55,676 nucleotides of DNA, from assembly GCA_024687205.1 (NCBI GenBank), contig JAILES010000006.1:1-55676 (forward strand). The letters run 5' to 3'. Position 1 is the stretch's first letter. Every line of letters starts with the position of its first letter. The notes beneath the pieces were generated by a model. It did not search any database. It saw only the letters and a list, made by a program, of their open reading frames with translations, and was not told the origin of the DNA. Of this stretch, positions 1 to 10,130 are shown piece by piece. The position numbers were made by a program, and so were the translations under genes. The DNA is from Lachnospiraceae bacterium (GTDB taxonomy: Bacteria; Bacillota; Clostridia; Lachnospirales; Lachnospiraceae).

Positions 1-218
1 GGAATTCCTCCCTTTACGCTTCCCACATATGTTGCCATATTTACCATGATCGGTCCCGGTGTGCTTTCGCTTATCGCAATCATATAGGCAACCATTTCAT
101 CATCCATCCAGCCGTGAGCCAGTACCACTTCCCTTATCAGCGGGATTGCTGCATATGCACCGCCAAAGGAGAAGAAACCTACTTCGAGGAATCCAATTAG
201 TAAATCAAGACAGATCAT
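1..218 (-). CDS. Chromate-type (CHR family) transporter, second half-size subunit, C-terminus cut off by window edge
   Basis: Reading from the ATG at 218 towards position 1 gives a membrane protein beginning MICLDLLIGFLEVGFFSFGG and running on through ESTPGP and a Tyr-Val-Gly segment. These are the N-terminal signatures of the CHR (chromate ion transporter) family: a Phe-Gly-Gly turn in the first membrane segment and the Glu-Ser-Thr-Pro-Gly-Pro loop. Only about 72 residues are inside the window. The start overlaps the stop of the preceding CHR gene as ATGA (positions 218-215), so the two are probably translationally coupled and form a paired short-chain transporter that acts as a heterodimer, as known for split CHR proteins. 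The real substrate is not shown by sequence; many CHR proteins in anaerobes have unknown anion substrates. Confidence 0.85.
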   Translation of the reverse strand, partial: MICLDLLIGFLEVGFFSFGGAYAAIPLIREVVLAHGWMDDEMVAYMIAISESTPGPIMVNMATYVGSVKGGI

Positions 219-790
219 CCCCTTTTCTCCCCCTTCTTAGCATGTGATCCTATAATAAACACGACTATCCCGATGAAGGCTGAGACGAGCATAAGCACCA
301 TAGATGAAATGTTTACGGAAAGAATACTGATAAGTATCATAGCTACCGCTGAACAAACTACCATGATTATTGGCATAGGTTTTTTCTTCATTTTGATCAG
401 CATTTTTACAGCTGCGTCCACTATCAGTATACCAACCGCTATCTTGATCCCACGGAATGCATTTGCGATCCATGCTATCTCAAGAAACTTGTCAAAGAAC
501 TTTGATATCAAGAAGATTATTATGAATGAAGGCAGAACCATCCCAAGCGTAGCTATTATTGCCCCAGGCAGTCTCCCTTTTTTATATCCAACATAGGTGG
601 CACAATTGATGGCGATGGGGCCCGGAGTTGATTCCGCAATAACAGTCACATCCATCATTTCATCGTGCGTTATCCATTTTTTCTTTTCTACGCAATCATT
701 CTCTATAAGTGAGATCATTGCATATCCCCCGCCAAAGGTGAACAATCCGATCTTGGCGAAGCTCAGAAACAAATCTATAAGTATTGGCAA
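215..790 (-). CDS. Chromate-type (CHR family) transporter, first half-size subunit
   Basis: A 191-residue hydrophobic protein with the CHR family marks FTFGGGYAMI (residues 17-26) and ESTPGPIAIN (about 53-62), followed by several membrane segments and a short basic C-terminus. The length fits a short-chain CHR protein (one domain) rather than the two-domain ChrA of about 400 residues; the partner is the next gene. The start is a TTG at 790 preceded by GGGGG about eight bases upstream; no better start is visible. It lies 20 bp after the CPBP protease gene and so at the tail of the apt-relA-hemZ operon. The family exports chromate in some bacteria; here the substrate is inferred only as an anion. 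Confidence 0.85.
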   Translation of the reverse strand: MPILIDLFLSFAKIGLFTFGGGYAMISLIENDCVEKKKWITHDEMMDVTVIAESTPGPIAINCATYVGYKKGRLPGAIIATLGMVLPSFIIIFLISKFFDKFLEIAWIANAFRGIKIAVGILIVDAAVKMLIKMKKKPMPIIMVVCSAVAMILISILSVNISSMVLMLVSAFIGIVVFIIGSHAKKGEKRG

Positions 791-810
791 TCTCTATACC
801 CCCATTTTAC

Positions 811-1644
811 TTACTCCGTTTTGTTTTTTGCTCGTCGCGGTTTATATATAAGAATTACAAGCGAGATTATAAACATAACCACATACGCTATATCAGCGCA
901 ATCACAGATACCGTTGTAAACAGGATTGGGACGCCACTGTACAAATGCAGCCATTTTGATCAGAAAATCATATACAAAATGAAGCACCATCGGAAGTACA
1001 ATGTTTCCGGACTTAACATAGATTACTGCGAAAGCAAATCCGATTGCACCGGTGGTTAGGAAAGTGTATGTATCCCACGAGGGGATGCAGTGAACAAGTC
1101 CAAACAGCACTGTACTTACAAATACATAAATAAGCTTATATCTTGTAGTATTTGCCGTGTATTTTAATCCTTCCAACAAAAGGAATCGATAATTCAATTC
1201 TTCATAAAACCCTGTCGTCAACTGCTGAAGAAGCACTTTGGTAAGAAAAATTCCAACAGTAAGACCTGTCAGCCGGCCAAAGCCTGACACGACTTGAACT
1301 ATGAAATACAAGAAGAACAACAGAAATCCCGAACCTGCAAGAAGTGCAGATTTAAAATTCTTATTCGATATAATCTCAGTGGGTTTCAGTTCAAACAATC
1401 TACCTGCCGCAATCAGTATCCCTGCTCCAAACACAATCCTTAATACAGAACTGATAAGAAACCATGTAACACCTTTTGTAAACTGCAAAAACATCAATGA
1501 CAGTCCTACAAAAGGCAGAGCAAATATCAAATGCCAAACAAACCCGCTATATCGTTTATTACCAAATATTTTTTTCATTACAACGTTAAGTGTACCAAAT
1601 CTAAATGTTTTATAAACTTTTTGTTGATCAGTCAGTTGCTCCAA
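811..1644 (-). CDS. CPBP family intramembrane glutamic endopeptidase
   Basis: A 277-residue multi-pass membrane protein with the three CPBP (Abi/Rce1-like) motifs: Glu148-Glu149-x3-Arg153 in YEELNYR, Phe181-x3-His185 in FGLVH, and His222-x3-Asp226 in HFVYD. Family members are intramembrane proteases that process membrane or prenylated peptides and sometimes give immunity to bacteriocins; no substrate can be named here. The chosen start is TTG at 1644, which overlaps the end of hemZ by 17 bp and has GAGAAGG upstream; an ATG at 1578 (residue 23) lacks a Shine-Dalgarno site. No bacteriocin gene is next to it, so a housekeeping membrane-protease role is as likely as immunity. Confidence 0.85.
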   Translation of the reverse strand: MEQLTDQQKVYKTFRFGTLNVVMKKIFGNKRYSGFVWHLIFALPFVGLSLMFLQFTKGVTWFLISSVLRIVFGAGILIAAGRLFELKPTEIISNKNFKSALLAGSGFLLFFLYFIVQVVSGFGRLTGLTVGIFLTKVLLQQLTTGFYEELNYRFLLLEGLKYTANTTRYKLIYVFVSTVLFGLVHCIPSWDTYTFLTTGAIGFAFAVIYVKSGNIVLPMVLHFVYDFLIKMAAFVQWRPNPVYNGICDCADIAYVVMFIISLVILIYKPRRAKNKTE

Positions 1645-3088
1645 ACAACCTTCTCTTCCTCTCGATCATCGCCTGAATGTCCGATAAATAAAGGCTCAGA
1701 TCCTTGTGGGTATCGCAACGTGTGATTTCAACCGCGGAACCGTCCCCCTGATTGACCCGTTTCGAAACCGTTCCCGCCCCTATCGCATAGATGGACTGCA
1801 CTTCCTCCATGATCAGAATGTTATAGATGCCGTATTTTCCTTCCGCCGCAAAGCCTGTGTTTTCAAGTGCTCCGGCGATATTTTTCTGTCTGTAGAGATA
1901 GTAGGGTTCCATCTTAAGGCTCTCTGCAGTCTTAAGTGCATACTCCATGGCGGCATCATGATCCATTCCGCTGATGGCGCCATGCTCAGCGATCCACTGC
2001 GTCATCTTTGATGAGCGCTTTAGCGCAAGGGAATGAACCGTAAGCGAATCGGGGTTCAACTCCGCCGCCCGGTCAAGCGTCCGCCTTACATCTTCCGCAT
2101 TTTCCCCCGGAAGTCCGAGTATCAGATCCATGTTTATATTGTCAAAGCCCGCTTCCCTGGCTGCAACAAAGGCTTTCTCAACATCGGCAACGCTGTGCTT
2201 CCTGCCGATCAGTTCAAGTGTATCTTCCTTAAAAGTCTGGGGATTGACCGATATCCTGCTTACACCGTGCGCCTTCATCACTCTGAACTTCTCATCATCG
2301 AGGGAATCCGGCCTTCCCGCCTCCACTGTAAACTCGTCAGTATTCGCGGCATCCGCATACTCCTCCGCCATTGAAAGCAGTTCGTCAAGCTCCGCTGCAT
2401 TAAGTGCTGTCGGTGTTCCGCCGCCTATATAAACAGTGGACGGCTTCTCTCCCATTATCTCAACATAGGCTTTCAGTTCTTTCTCAACACATTCAAGATA
2501 CTCCGCCACATGCTTTTTCATTTTTCCGTAATCGTAAGAAAGAAAAGAACAATAAAGACATCTGGACGGGCAGAAGGGTATGCCTATATAGAGGCTGTGC
2601 CCCTTGTATTCATAAGGCTTCAGAAGCGCGCTTTCATTCTTTGATATCCGTATGCCAAGTTCTGCCTTTTTCCTGCTGACACGGTACTCATCATTAAGAA
2701 AGTCTTCCAGTCCTTCTCTTCCCTGCTCATTCATAATACCGCCGATGAGTTTTATCGGTCTTACTCCGGTAAGTGCTCCCCAGGGAAGAGTTCTCCCGGT
2801 ATATTCGCTCATGCAGTCATAGAAAAAAAGCTTCCACTTCCATTTGAATTCTCTTTCATCCGCATCAGGACATGACAGCTCGCGCTCAAAGTCGTGGTCC
2901 AATACTTCCCCGGCTTTTATCACGAGCTTCACAAAACGTTTTTCCATATCAGAAAAAATGCGGATACTGTCGCATCCGGCATCTTCCCCCATAAAACGCT
3001 GCTCTGTCTCCTCTCCGGGATAGAAGGATCTGCAAAGCGCATAGGCGTCATATTCAAAAGCTTCGTCATTATACTCTATTGTTATCAT
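1628..3088 (-). CDS. hemZ: Coproporphyrinogen dehydrogenase HemZ (radical SAM, HemN-like)
   Basis: A 486-residue cytosolic protein with an N-terminal extension and then a radical-SAM core. The [4Fe-4S]/SAM motif CxxxCxxC is at Cys173, Cys177 and Cys180 (PFCPSRCLYC); the SVNPQTF and GLPGE segments that follow are typical of the HemN/HemZ family. HemZ-type proteins are assigned to oxygen-independent coproporphyrinogen III conversion, although no other haem gene is in the window and a different haem-related role is possible. The ATG overlaps the stop of the upstream hydrolase gene as ATGA. Oddity: residues about 445-454 are encoded by a half-copy of a palindromic repeat whose full copy is at 39962-40036, giving a Gly-Asp-Gly-Ser-Ala-Val stretch in a loop near the C-terminus. 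Confidence 0.92.
   Translation of the reverse strand: MITIEYNDEAFEYDAYALCRSFYPGEETEQRFMGEDAGCDSIRIFSDMEKRFVKLVIKAGEVLDHDFERELSCPDADEREFKWKWKLFFYDCMSEYTGRTLPWGALTGVRPIKLIGGIMNEQGREGLEDFLNDEYRVSRKKAELGIRISKNESALLKPYEYKGHSLYIGIPFCPSRCLYCSFLSYDYGKMKKHVAEYLECVEKELKAYVEIMGEKPSTVYIGGGTPTALNAAELDELLSMAEEYADAANTDEFTVEAGRPDSLDDEKFRVMKAHGVSRISVNPQTFKEDTLELIGRKHSVADVEKAFVAAREAGFDNINMDLILGLPGENAEDVRRTLDRAAELNPDSLTVHSLALKRSSKMTQWIAEHGAISGMDHDAAMEYALKTAESLKMEPYYLYRQKNIAGALENTGFAAEGKYGIYNILIMEEVQSIYAIGAGTVSKRVNQGDGSAVEITRCDTHKDLSLYLSDIQAMIERKRRLFGATD
1727..1756. repeat. Half-copy of a REPIN-like palindromic repeat inside hemZ
   Basis: Thirty bases here (ending CCGTCCCCCTGATTGAC) match the right arm of the palindrome at 39994-40036 without a mismatch over the shared 28 bases, then share the final AC. 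The insertion is in frame with hemZ. See the element at 39962-40036. Confidence 0.8.
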
Positions 3089-3717
3089 GCAAAAAACGGA
3101 TTGTAGGTTTTCTCGTGACCTATGGTAGTCGCCGGTCCGTGGCCGGGATAGACCTTTGTATTCTCGGGAAGAACGAAGAGTTTTTCTTCCACGGATGTGA
3201 TGAGCTGTCTCATCTTGCCGGTGGGAAAATCGGTACGGCCGATGGATTCCGCAAAGAGCGTATCTCCGGCAACCAGCAGTCCCGCTTCTTCAAAGTAAAA
3301 ACAGCAGCTGCCCACGGTATGTCCCGGAGTCGCTATGACCTTACATTTTTTTCCGCCGTATTCAAGCTCGTCTCCGTCATTAAAGAACCCGTCGGCTTTC
3401 AGCGTAATCCCCCTGTGCATATTTGCGGAAAGGTTCACATAGGGATCCTCCAGCAGCACGTGCTCGGGTTCAAGCGCATAGATCTTTGCACCACTTAACT
3501 TTCTTAATTCATCTGCTCCCAATATATGATCATAATGCCCATGTGTCAGAAGTATGGCTTCAAACTCAAAGCCCTTCTCCGTCAGCTTGTCATAGATATA
3601 CTTCCCGTTATCGGCGGGGTCAAAAAAGATGATGCCTTTTTCGCCTTCACGATATACGAAGTAGCAGTTGGTCATCACCTGTCCTAAAGTAATCTTTCCT
3701 ATCTTAAGCTCTGCCAT
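3085..3717 (-). CDS. Metallo-beta-lactamase-fold hydrolase (glyoxalase II-like)
   Basis: A 210-residue cytosolic protein. The zinc-binding motif is His59-x-His61-x-Asp63-His64 (THGHYDH), followed by a later ATPGHTVGS histidine and VAGDTLF aspartate, and a C-terminal PGHGPAT histidine, which together complete a two-metal site. Length and motifs fit the YcbL/GloB-like hydroxyacylglutathione-hydrolase group of the superfamily; the true thioester or other substrate is unknown. The start at 3717 is chosen because it follows the relA stop by one base with GGAAAGG upstream; the longer frame would overlap relA by 43 bp. Its stop overlaps the hemZ ATG. Confidence 0.88.
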   Translation of the reverse strand: MAELKIGKITLGQVMTNCYFVYREGEKGIIFFDPADNGKYIYDKLTEKGFEFEAILLTHGHYDHILGADELRKLSGAKIYALEPEHVLLEDPYVNLSANMHRGITLKADGFFNDGDELEYGGKKCKVIATPGHTVGSCCFYFEEAGLLVAGDTLFAESIGRTDFPTGKMRQLITSVEEKLFVLPENTKVYPGHGPATTIGHEKTYNPFFA

Positions 3718-3718
3718 A

Positions 3719-6157
3719 TTAAGTACCGATCCTTTCCACTTCGCGTACATCCTGTATCGCACGGAGTTTGGATTTGATATGCTCGTATTCCTCTCTCGAC
3801 GAAGTCTCGAAGCTCATCTGTATCGTAGCCTCACCCTGCTTGTCTACACGGGTATTCACGGTGAGCATGTCTATATCAAGATCCGACATGGTCCTGGAAA
3901 CATCTGCCAGGAGACCCGAGCGGTTATTCGCCTTGATCATGATATTTACGATATATTTCTCATGATTGTTCTCAAGAGCCTCAGCGGACCACTCCGCATT
4001 GATCAGCCTCTCACGTTCCACTTCGGGTATCTGTACCACGTTTGCACAGTCCGTCCTGTGTATCGTGACACCCCTGCCCCTGGTAACATATCCTATTATT
4101 TCATCACCCGGAAGCGGGTTACAGCATTTGGGAAAACGGACCGCCACATCGCCTATGCCGCGCACCACTATGCTGGCGGATTTCCTCCTGCTGTATGCCA
4201 TGGGCTTGGGAGCGGCGTTCTCATTTATGCTCTGTTCGATCTGGGCATCGGTCAGTTCTTTCTTATGGTCCTCTTCGTAAAGCTCGATAAGCCTGTTGAC
4301 CACCTGGCCTTCCTTAAGTGCACCGTGGCCTACGGCTGCCAGCAGATTATCCCAGTCATTGAAGCCCTGTTTCTTGAGTATCTGATCGATGTATTCCGGC
4401 TTGGTAAGTTTGGAAGGTTCTATACCGCGGGATTTGCAGTAGGAGATCATCAGTTCCTTACCGCGTACTATATTCTCTTCCTTGAACTCATTTCTGAACC
4501 ACTGGTTTATCTTGGTCTTGGCCTGAGTGGATTTAACGATCTTGAGCCAGTCACGGCTGGGTCCCTTTGTATTCTGGCTGGTAAGTATCTCTATGCAGTC
4601 ACCGTTCTTTATCTCATAGTTGATGGTGACCAGCTTGCCGTTCACCCTGGCGCCTATCATCTTGTTACCCACAGCCGAATGTATGCTGTAAGCAAAGTCA
4701 ATGGGAGTGGAACCTGCCGGCAGATTCTTCACATCACCGGTGGGGGTAAAGCAGTATACGCTGTCCGAGAACAGATCCAGGTCGCTCTTTAAGAGGTTCA
4801 TGAATTCCCGGTTATCGGACATGTCCCTCTGCCACTCAAGTATCTGTCTGAGCCAGGTCAGCTTCTCTTCTTCCTGCAGCTCCGGTCTCTTTCCGTCCGC
4901 TGCTTCCTTATATTTCCAGTGTGCTGCGATACCGTACTCAGCGGTCCTGTGCATCTCGAAGGTTCTTATCTGTATCTCGAAAGGCACACCGTTAAAACCT
5001 ATCAGAGTAGTATGCAGTGACTGGTACATGTTCTCCTTGGGAACCGCGATATAATCCTTGAATCTTCCGGGTATGGGTTTATAGATCTCGTGTATCACAC
5101 CGAGAGCCGCATAACAGTCTTTCACCGAAGCAACTATTATACGCACGGCAAACAGATCGTAGATCTGGTCTATGGACTTGTTCTGGTTCTTCATCTTCTT
5201 ATAGATACTGAAGAAATGCTTTACACGTCCGTCTATCTTGGCTTCTATGCCTGCGTTCTTTATGTGGACCCTGACTTCATCCACTATATCCTGAACATAC
5301 TGCTCACGTACCGATTTTCTCTCGGCGATCTGCATCGCGAGTTTTTCGTATTCTTCCGGCTCAAGGTATTTGAGACACAGGTCCTCCAGTTCAACCTTGA
5401 TCTTTGATATACCGAGCCTCTGGGCTATCGGTGCGTAGATATCAATGGTCTCTCTTGATATATCCTGCTGTTTCTCGGGCCGCATGTAAGAAAGGGTACG
5501 CATGTTGTGCAGGCGGTCCGCCAGCTTGATCATGATCACGCGGATATCCTTAGCCATGGCCAGGAACATTTTTCGCAGATTGGCTGCCTGCATGTCCAGC
5601 TTATCCGCGGAATACTGGATCTTGGAAAGCTTGGTCACGCCGTCTACGAGGAAGGCAACATCCTCGCCGAACTCGTCCTTAAGCTCATCTATGGTCATCA
5701 CGGTATCTTCCACCACGTCATGAAGAAGTCCCGCAACTATGGTTTCCTTATCCATCTCCATGTCCGCAAGGATTATCGCGACACAGATGGGATGGATGAT
5801 ATAAGGCTCACCGGACTTGCGCTTCTGATCTTTGTGGAAATTCCGCGCAGTCTCGTAAGCCTTCTGTATAAGCGAGATATCATCCGAGGGATGATACCTT
5901 CTGATTCGTTTTATCAATTCTTCGTAAAGATCTTCGGGAGCCTGGAATTCGGCAATATCTTCTATACGGCCGTCATCAATGACCACCGCAACATGCTCGT
6001 CGCTGACATCGGGAGCCGCGCTCTGCTCAAGATCATCCCTGATAACGATAGGCGAGGTGGTACCAAGCGGTGCCGTCACCGTTATCTTATCAAGAAGTTC
6101 CCCCGACTTTGCGTCGGCAGCATTCTCCTTATTCTCTTTTCGGAGATCTTCTGCCAT
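3719..6157 (-). CDS. relA: Bifunctional (p)ppGpp synthetase/hydrolase (RelA/SpoT, Rel)
   Basis: An 812-residue protein with the full Rel layout: an HD hydrolase domain with His146-Asp147 in LLHDVVEDT, a synthetase domain with YQSLHTT and EIQIRT about residues 380-410, a TGS domain starting VYCFTPTGDV near 480, a zinc-finger/helical region with a CCNP motif near 680, and a C-terminal ACT domain from about 740. It makes and degrades the stringent alarmone (p)ppGpp in response to amino-acid starvation at the ribosome. Both catalytic centres look intact. The first 75 residues before RIRRYHPSDD are an acidic extension not seen in the shortest Rel proteins. It lies 6 bp after apt and 1 bp before the hydrolase gene, so it is co-transcribed with purine salvage. 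Confidence 0.96.
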   Translation of the reverse strand: MAEDLRKENKENAADAKSGELLDKITVTAPLGTTSPIVIRDDLEQSAAPDVSDEHVAVVIDDGRIEDIAEFQAPEDLYEELIKRIRRYHPSDDISLIQKAYETARNFHKDQKRKSGEPYIIHPICVAIILADMEMDKETIVAGLLHDVVEDTVMTIDELKDEFGEDVAFLVDGVTKLSKIQYSADKLDMQAANLRKMFLAMAKDIRVIMIKLADRLHNMRTLSYMRPEKQQDISRETIDIYAPIAQRLGISKIKVELEDLCLKYLEPEEYEKLAMQIAERKSVREQYVQDIVDEVRVHIKNAGIEAKIDGRVKHFFSIYKKMKNQNKSIDQIYDLFAVRIIVASVKDCYAALGVIHEIYKPIPGRFKDYIAVPKENMYQSLHTTLIGFNGVPFEIQIRTFEMHRTAEYGIAAHWKYKEAADGKRPELQEEEKLTWLRQILEWQRDMSDNREFMNLLKSDLDLFSDSVYCFTPTGDVKNLPAGSTPIDFAYSIHSAVGNKMIGARVNGKLVTINYEIKNGDCIEILTSQNTKGPSRDWLKIVKSTQAKTKINQWFRNEFKEENIVRGKELMISYCKSRGIEPSKLTKPEYIDQILKKQGFNDWDNLLAAVGHGALKEGQVVNRLIELYEEDHKKELTDAQIEQSINENAAPKPMAYSRRKSASIVVRGIGDVAVRFPKCCNPLPGDEIIGYVTRGRGVTIHRTDCANVVQIPEVERERLINAEWSAEALENNHEKYIVNIMIKANNRSGLLADVSRTMSDLDIDMLTVNTRVDKQGEATIQMSFETSSREEYEHIKSKLRAIQDVREVERIGT

Positions 6158-6163
6158 ATAATC

Positions 6164-6688
6164 TTATTCCCCTTCATAGGATACCGCACTGAAGAGCCTG
6201 TATCCCTCTATCTTTTCCCGTCCTTTAAGATCCGGAAGCTCTATGAGCACACATACACCGGCCACTTCGCCGCCCAGCTTTTCCACCAGTTTGATCATGG
6301 CTTCGGTGGTGCCGCCGGTTGCTATCAGGTCATCCACAAGGAGCACCCTGCTTCCGGGTTTGAAGCTGTCCGTATGCATCTCTATCTCGGTGCTGCCATA
6401 CTCAAGATCATAGCTTACCGATACGGTCTCTGAAGGAAGCTTGCCTTTTTTCCTGATGAGTACGAAAGGCTTATGCTGCTTATATGCCATAGGTGCGCCG
6501 AAGATGAAACCTCTCGACTCCGCTCCCGCTATCACGTCATAATCCAGATCCTTTACCATGTCCAGCATGGTATCGACAGCAAGCGCCAGTCCGTCGGCAT
6601 CCTGTATGATCGTGGTGATATCACGGAACATTACGCCTTTCTGCGGAAAATCGGGTATGGTACGTATATAATCTTTGATGGTTTTCAT
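6164..6688 (-). CDS. apt: Adenine phosphoribosyltransferase
   Basis: A 174-residue type I phosphoribosyltransferase. The PRPP-binding loop is VLLVDDLIATGGTTEA (residues 115-130), and the N-terminal GVMFRDITT segment and AESRGF motif are those of Apt. It converts adenine plus PRPP to AMP and pyrophosphate in the cytosol. It is the first gene of the operon that continues with relA, a common pairing in Firmicutes that links purine salvage with alarmone metabolism. The ATG at 6688 follows a CAGGAGG site. A promoter is visible upstream at 6733-6761. Confidence 0.96.
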   Translation of the reverse strand: MKTIKDYIRTIPDFPQKGVMFRDITTIIQDADGLALAVDTMLDMVKDLDYDVIAGAESRGFIFGAPMAYKQHKPFVLIRKKGKLPSETVSVSYDLEYGSTEIEMHTDSFKPGSRVLLVDDLIATGGTTEAMIKLVEKLGGEVAGVCVLIELPDLKGREKIEGYRLFSAVSYEGE

Positions 6689-6732
6689 ATAAGCCTCCTG
6701 TCCTGACCGACATATTAAACTTTAATAGAGGG

Positions 6733-6761
6733 ATTCTACCACACTCTGTCAAAAAATACAA
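6733..6761 (-). promoter_or_regulatory. Candidate promoter of the apt-relA operon
   Basis: On the minus strand TTGTAT (6761-6756) is 17 bp from TAGAAT (6738-6733), which has an extended TGG. A second, better -35 (TTGACA, 6752-6747) lies inside the spacer but has no good -10 at the right distance, so the pairing is uncertain. Confidence 0.5.
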
Positions 6762-6788
6762 TCAAACAGCATAAATGAACAGCTGTCA

Positions 6789-7724
6789 TTAACCCAGATA
6801 TGCCGCGCAGAGCGCTATCAGCAACGTGATGCTTGCCATGGAAACTGCCGTGGTCACTGCTATGGCGGAAGACAGTACCCTTGTATCCATCCCCTGCTTT
6901 TCTGCCTGTATCATTGGCATGTTGCCCACAGGTACTGCCGCCATCAGACACATGGCGAATATGGCTGCCTTGTCGATATGCAGCGCATTCATTATGATGA
7001 CGACCGCTGCCGGGAATAATATCATGCGCAGCAGCACGAAAGCCCATATACGCAGGTCTTTCAGAGATGAAGAGAGCTTGGATCTGGAGATATTTACGCC
7101 CAGCAGCACCATGGAAAGAAACACCGTGGCGTTTCCGACATATGATACGGTGTTGCCCAGTATAGGCGGAAGCTTTATGTCAAAAGCAAAAACAAAGAGG
7201 CTTAATACGGCCATTATGGTCCCGGGACTGAATATGCCGCGCAGGACATTCTTCTTTCCGCCTTTCTCCGTACCCCCCAGTATCACCTGCCCATGGGTAT
7301 AAAACAGCAGGCTGTAGAAAACATTTATGACTATGACATAGAGTATCGAATCCGCAGGCAATACGGCTCTTGCCACCGGTATGCCGAGAAAGCCGGTATT
7401 CGTATACACGCACATCAGATTGTAAAAACGCCGCTCGTCAGTTTTTACCTTTAAAAGCCGCGGCAGTATCAGGCCCGTTACTATCAGTACCGAATAAAAC
7501 ACGGCTCCCAGCACTGCTGCCACAGCAAGCTCCCTGTGGCCTGCCGTAATGCCGCCGTCCAGTATCGATGCCATGATAAGTGCGGGATTGCAGACATCAA
7601 CAACTATTGCGGATATCTTTCTGGAAGTAAGCGAATCGACCGTTCCCTTTTTTTCAAGTAAGATGCCTATCGCCACAAGCAGGCAGATAACACCCATCTG
7701 CTGGATAATGATCTGAAAACTCAT
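6789..7724 (-). CDS. AEC family (auxin efflux carrier-like) transporter
   Basis: A 311-residue membrane protein with about ten hydrophobic segments arranged as two halves and a more polar middle, the layout of AEC/PIN-like carriers. NTGFLGIPVARAVLP in the first half and PVGNMPMIQAEKQG in the second are the paired broken-helix signatures of the family. Bacterial members carry malate, malonate or other carboxylates, sometimes coupled to sodium; substrate unknown here. It is a single gene with its own promoter (7769-7797) between the groEL terminator and the apt promoter. Confidence 0.88.
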   Translation of the reverse strand: MSFQIIIQQMGVICLLVAIGILLEKKGTVDSLTSRKISAIVVDVCNPALIMASILDGGITAGHRELAVAAVLGAVFYSVLIVTGLILPRLLKVKTDERRFYNLMCVYTNTGFLGIPVARAVLPADSILYVIVINVFYSLLFYTHGQVILGGTEKGGKKNVLRGIFSPGTIMAVLSLFVFAFDIKLPPILGNTVSYVGNATVFLSMVLLGVNISRSKLSSSLKDLRIWAFVLLRMILFPAAVVIIMNALHIDKAAIFAMCLMAAVPVGNMPMIQAEKQGMDTRVLSSAIAVTTAVSMASITLLIALCAAYLG

Positions 7725-7768
7725 TTTACCTATACATCCTTCTTCATTTCATTCTTCTGCCGCATAGG

Positions 7769-7797
7769 ATTATAACCTCACAGCCTTTTCCTAACAA
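7769..7797 (-). promoter_or_regulatory. Promoter of the AEC transporter gene
   Basis: On the minus strand TTGTTA (7797-7792) is 17 bp from a perfect TATAAT (7774-7769), about 45 bp before the ATG at 7724. Confidence 0.7.
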
Positions 7798-7810
7798 GTA
7801 TTTTTTGAGG

Positions 7811-7845
7811 GCCAAAAAAAGGGATGAAGCTAAACTTCATCCCCT
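7811..7845 (-). terminator. Intrinsic terminator of groES-groEL
   Basis: GGGATGAAG (7821-7829) pairs perfectly with CTTCATCCC (7835-7843); on the minus strand the hairpin is followed by seven T residues. It lies about 30 bp past the groEL stop. Confidence 0.9.
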
Positions 7846-7875
7846 TTGAGAATCTTTATTTACTTAAACTGTTTC

Positions 7876-9787
<1,912 letters not shown>

Positions 9788-9845
9788 GACTGAACGCCTC
9801 CTTTAAATAAATCTTATCTGTCACGGCCTTTCGGCCCCCTGCTTG

Positions 9846-9872
9846 TTAGCACTCATTTACGTTGAGTGCTAA
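9846..9872. promoter_or_regulatory. CIRCE operator (HrcA binding site)
   Basis: TTAGCACTC (9846-9854), nine bases, GAGTGCTAA (9864-9872): an exact match to the consensus. It sits directly downstream of the groE -10, where HrcA would block transcription until heat or misfolding inactivates it. hrcA itself is not in the window. Confidence 0.98.
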
Positions 9873-9883
9873 CTACAAGTGAT

Positions 9884-9912
9884 ACTATATTTTTTTTTCT
9901 GCGATATTGCAA
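9884..9912 (-). promoter_or_regulatory. groESL promoter
   Basis: On the minus strand TTGCAA (9912-9907) is 17 bp from TATAGT (9889-9884), placing the transcription start about 9877, at the edge of the CIRCE element. Confidence 0.65.
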
Positions 9913-9950
9913 ACGGATATACGAATGGCTTTTAAATATTTTTCTCTTAT

Positions 9951-9980
9951 ATACTCATTTATACTCGTTTAATCTCGTTT
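9951..9980. repeat. Three tandem 10-bp repeats between groES and the diguanylate cyclase gene
   Basis: ATACTCATTT, ATACTCGTTT and AATCTCGTTT follow one another without spacing, i.e. exactly one helical turn apart. The 9788-10130 gap otherwise holds CIRCE, the groE promoter and the promoter at 10062-10090; the stretch 9981-10061 shows nothing I recognise. Confidence 0.5.
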
Positions 9981-10061
9981 TTTTATACAACATCACAAGT
10001 TCGTGCAGGCCCGGACTCTGCCGATGTACCCCATGTTATGCACAAAATGCATGCTTACGGC

Positions 10062-10090
10062 TTTACATAACAGAGAAATTTTGGTATAAT
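10062..10090 (+). promoter_or_regulatory. Promoter of the diguanylate cyclase/ABC-F operon
   Basis: TTTACA (10062-10067), 17-bp spacer, perfect TATAAT (10085-10090) with an extended TGG. Confidence 0.75.
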
Positions 10091-10130
10091 TCACCCATAT
10101 ATCTGCTAACTATATGGGGGGCATTGGCAC

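Noticed and set aside
3668..4792. A 374-codon plus-strand open frame opposite relA
   Set aside because: A long frame is expected opposite a GC-skewed gene; the product has no family feature, and relA is unambiguous.
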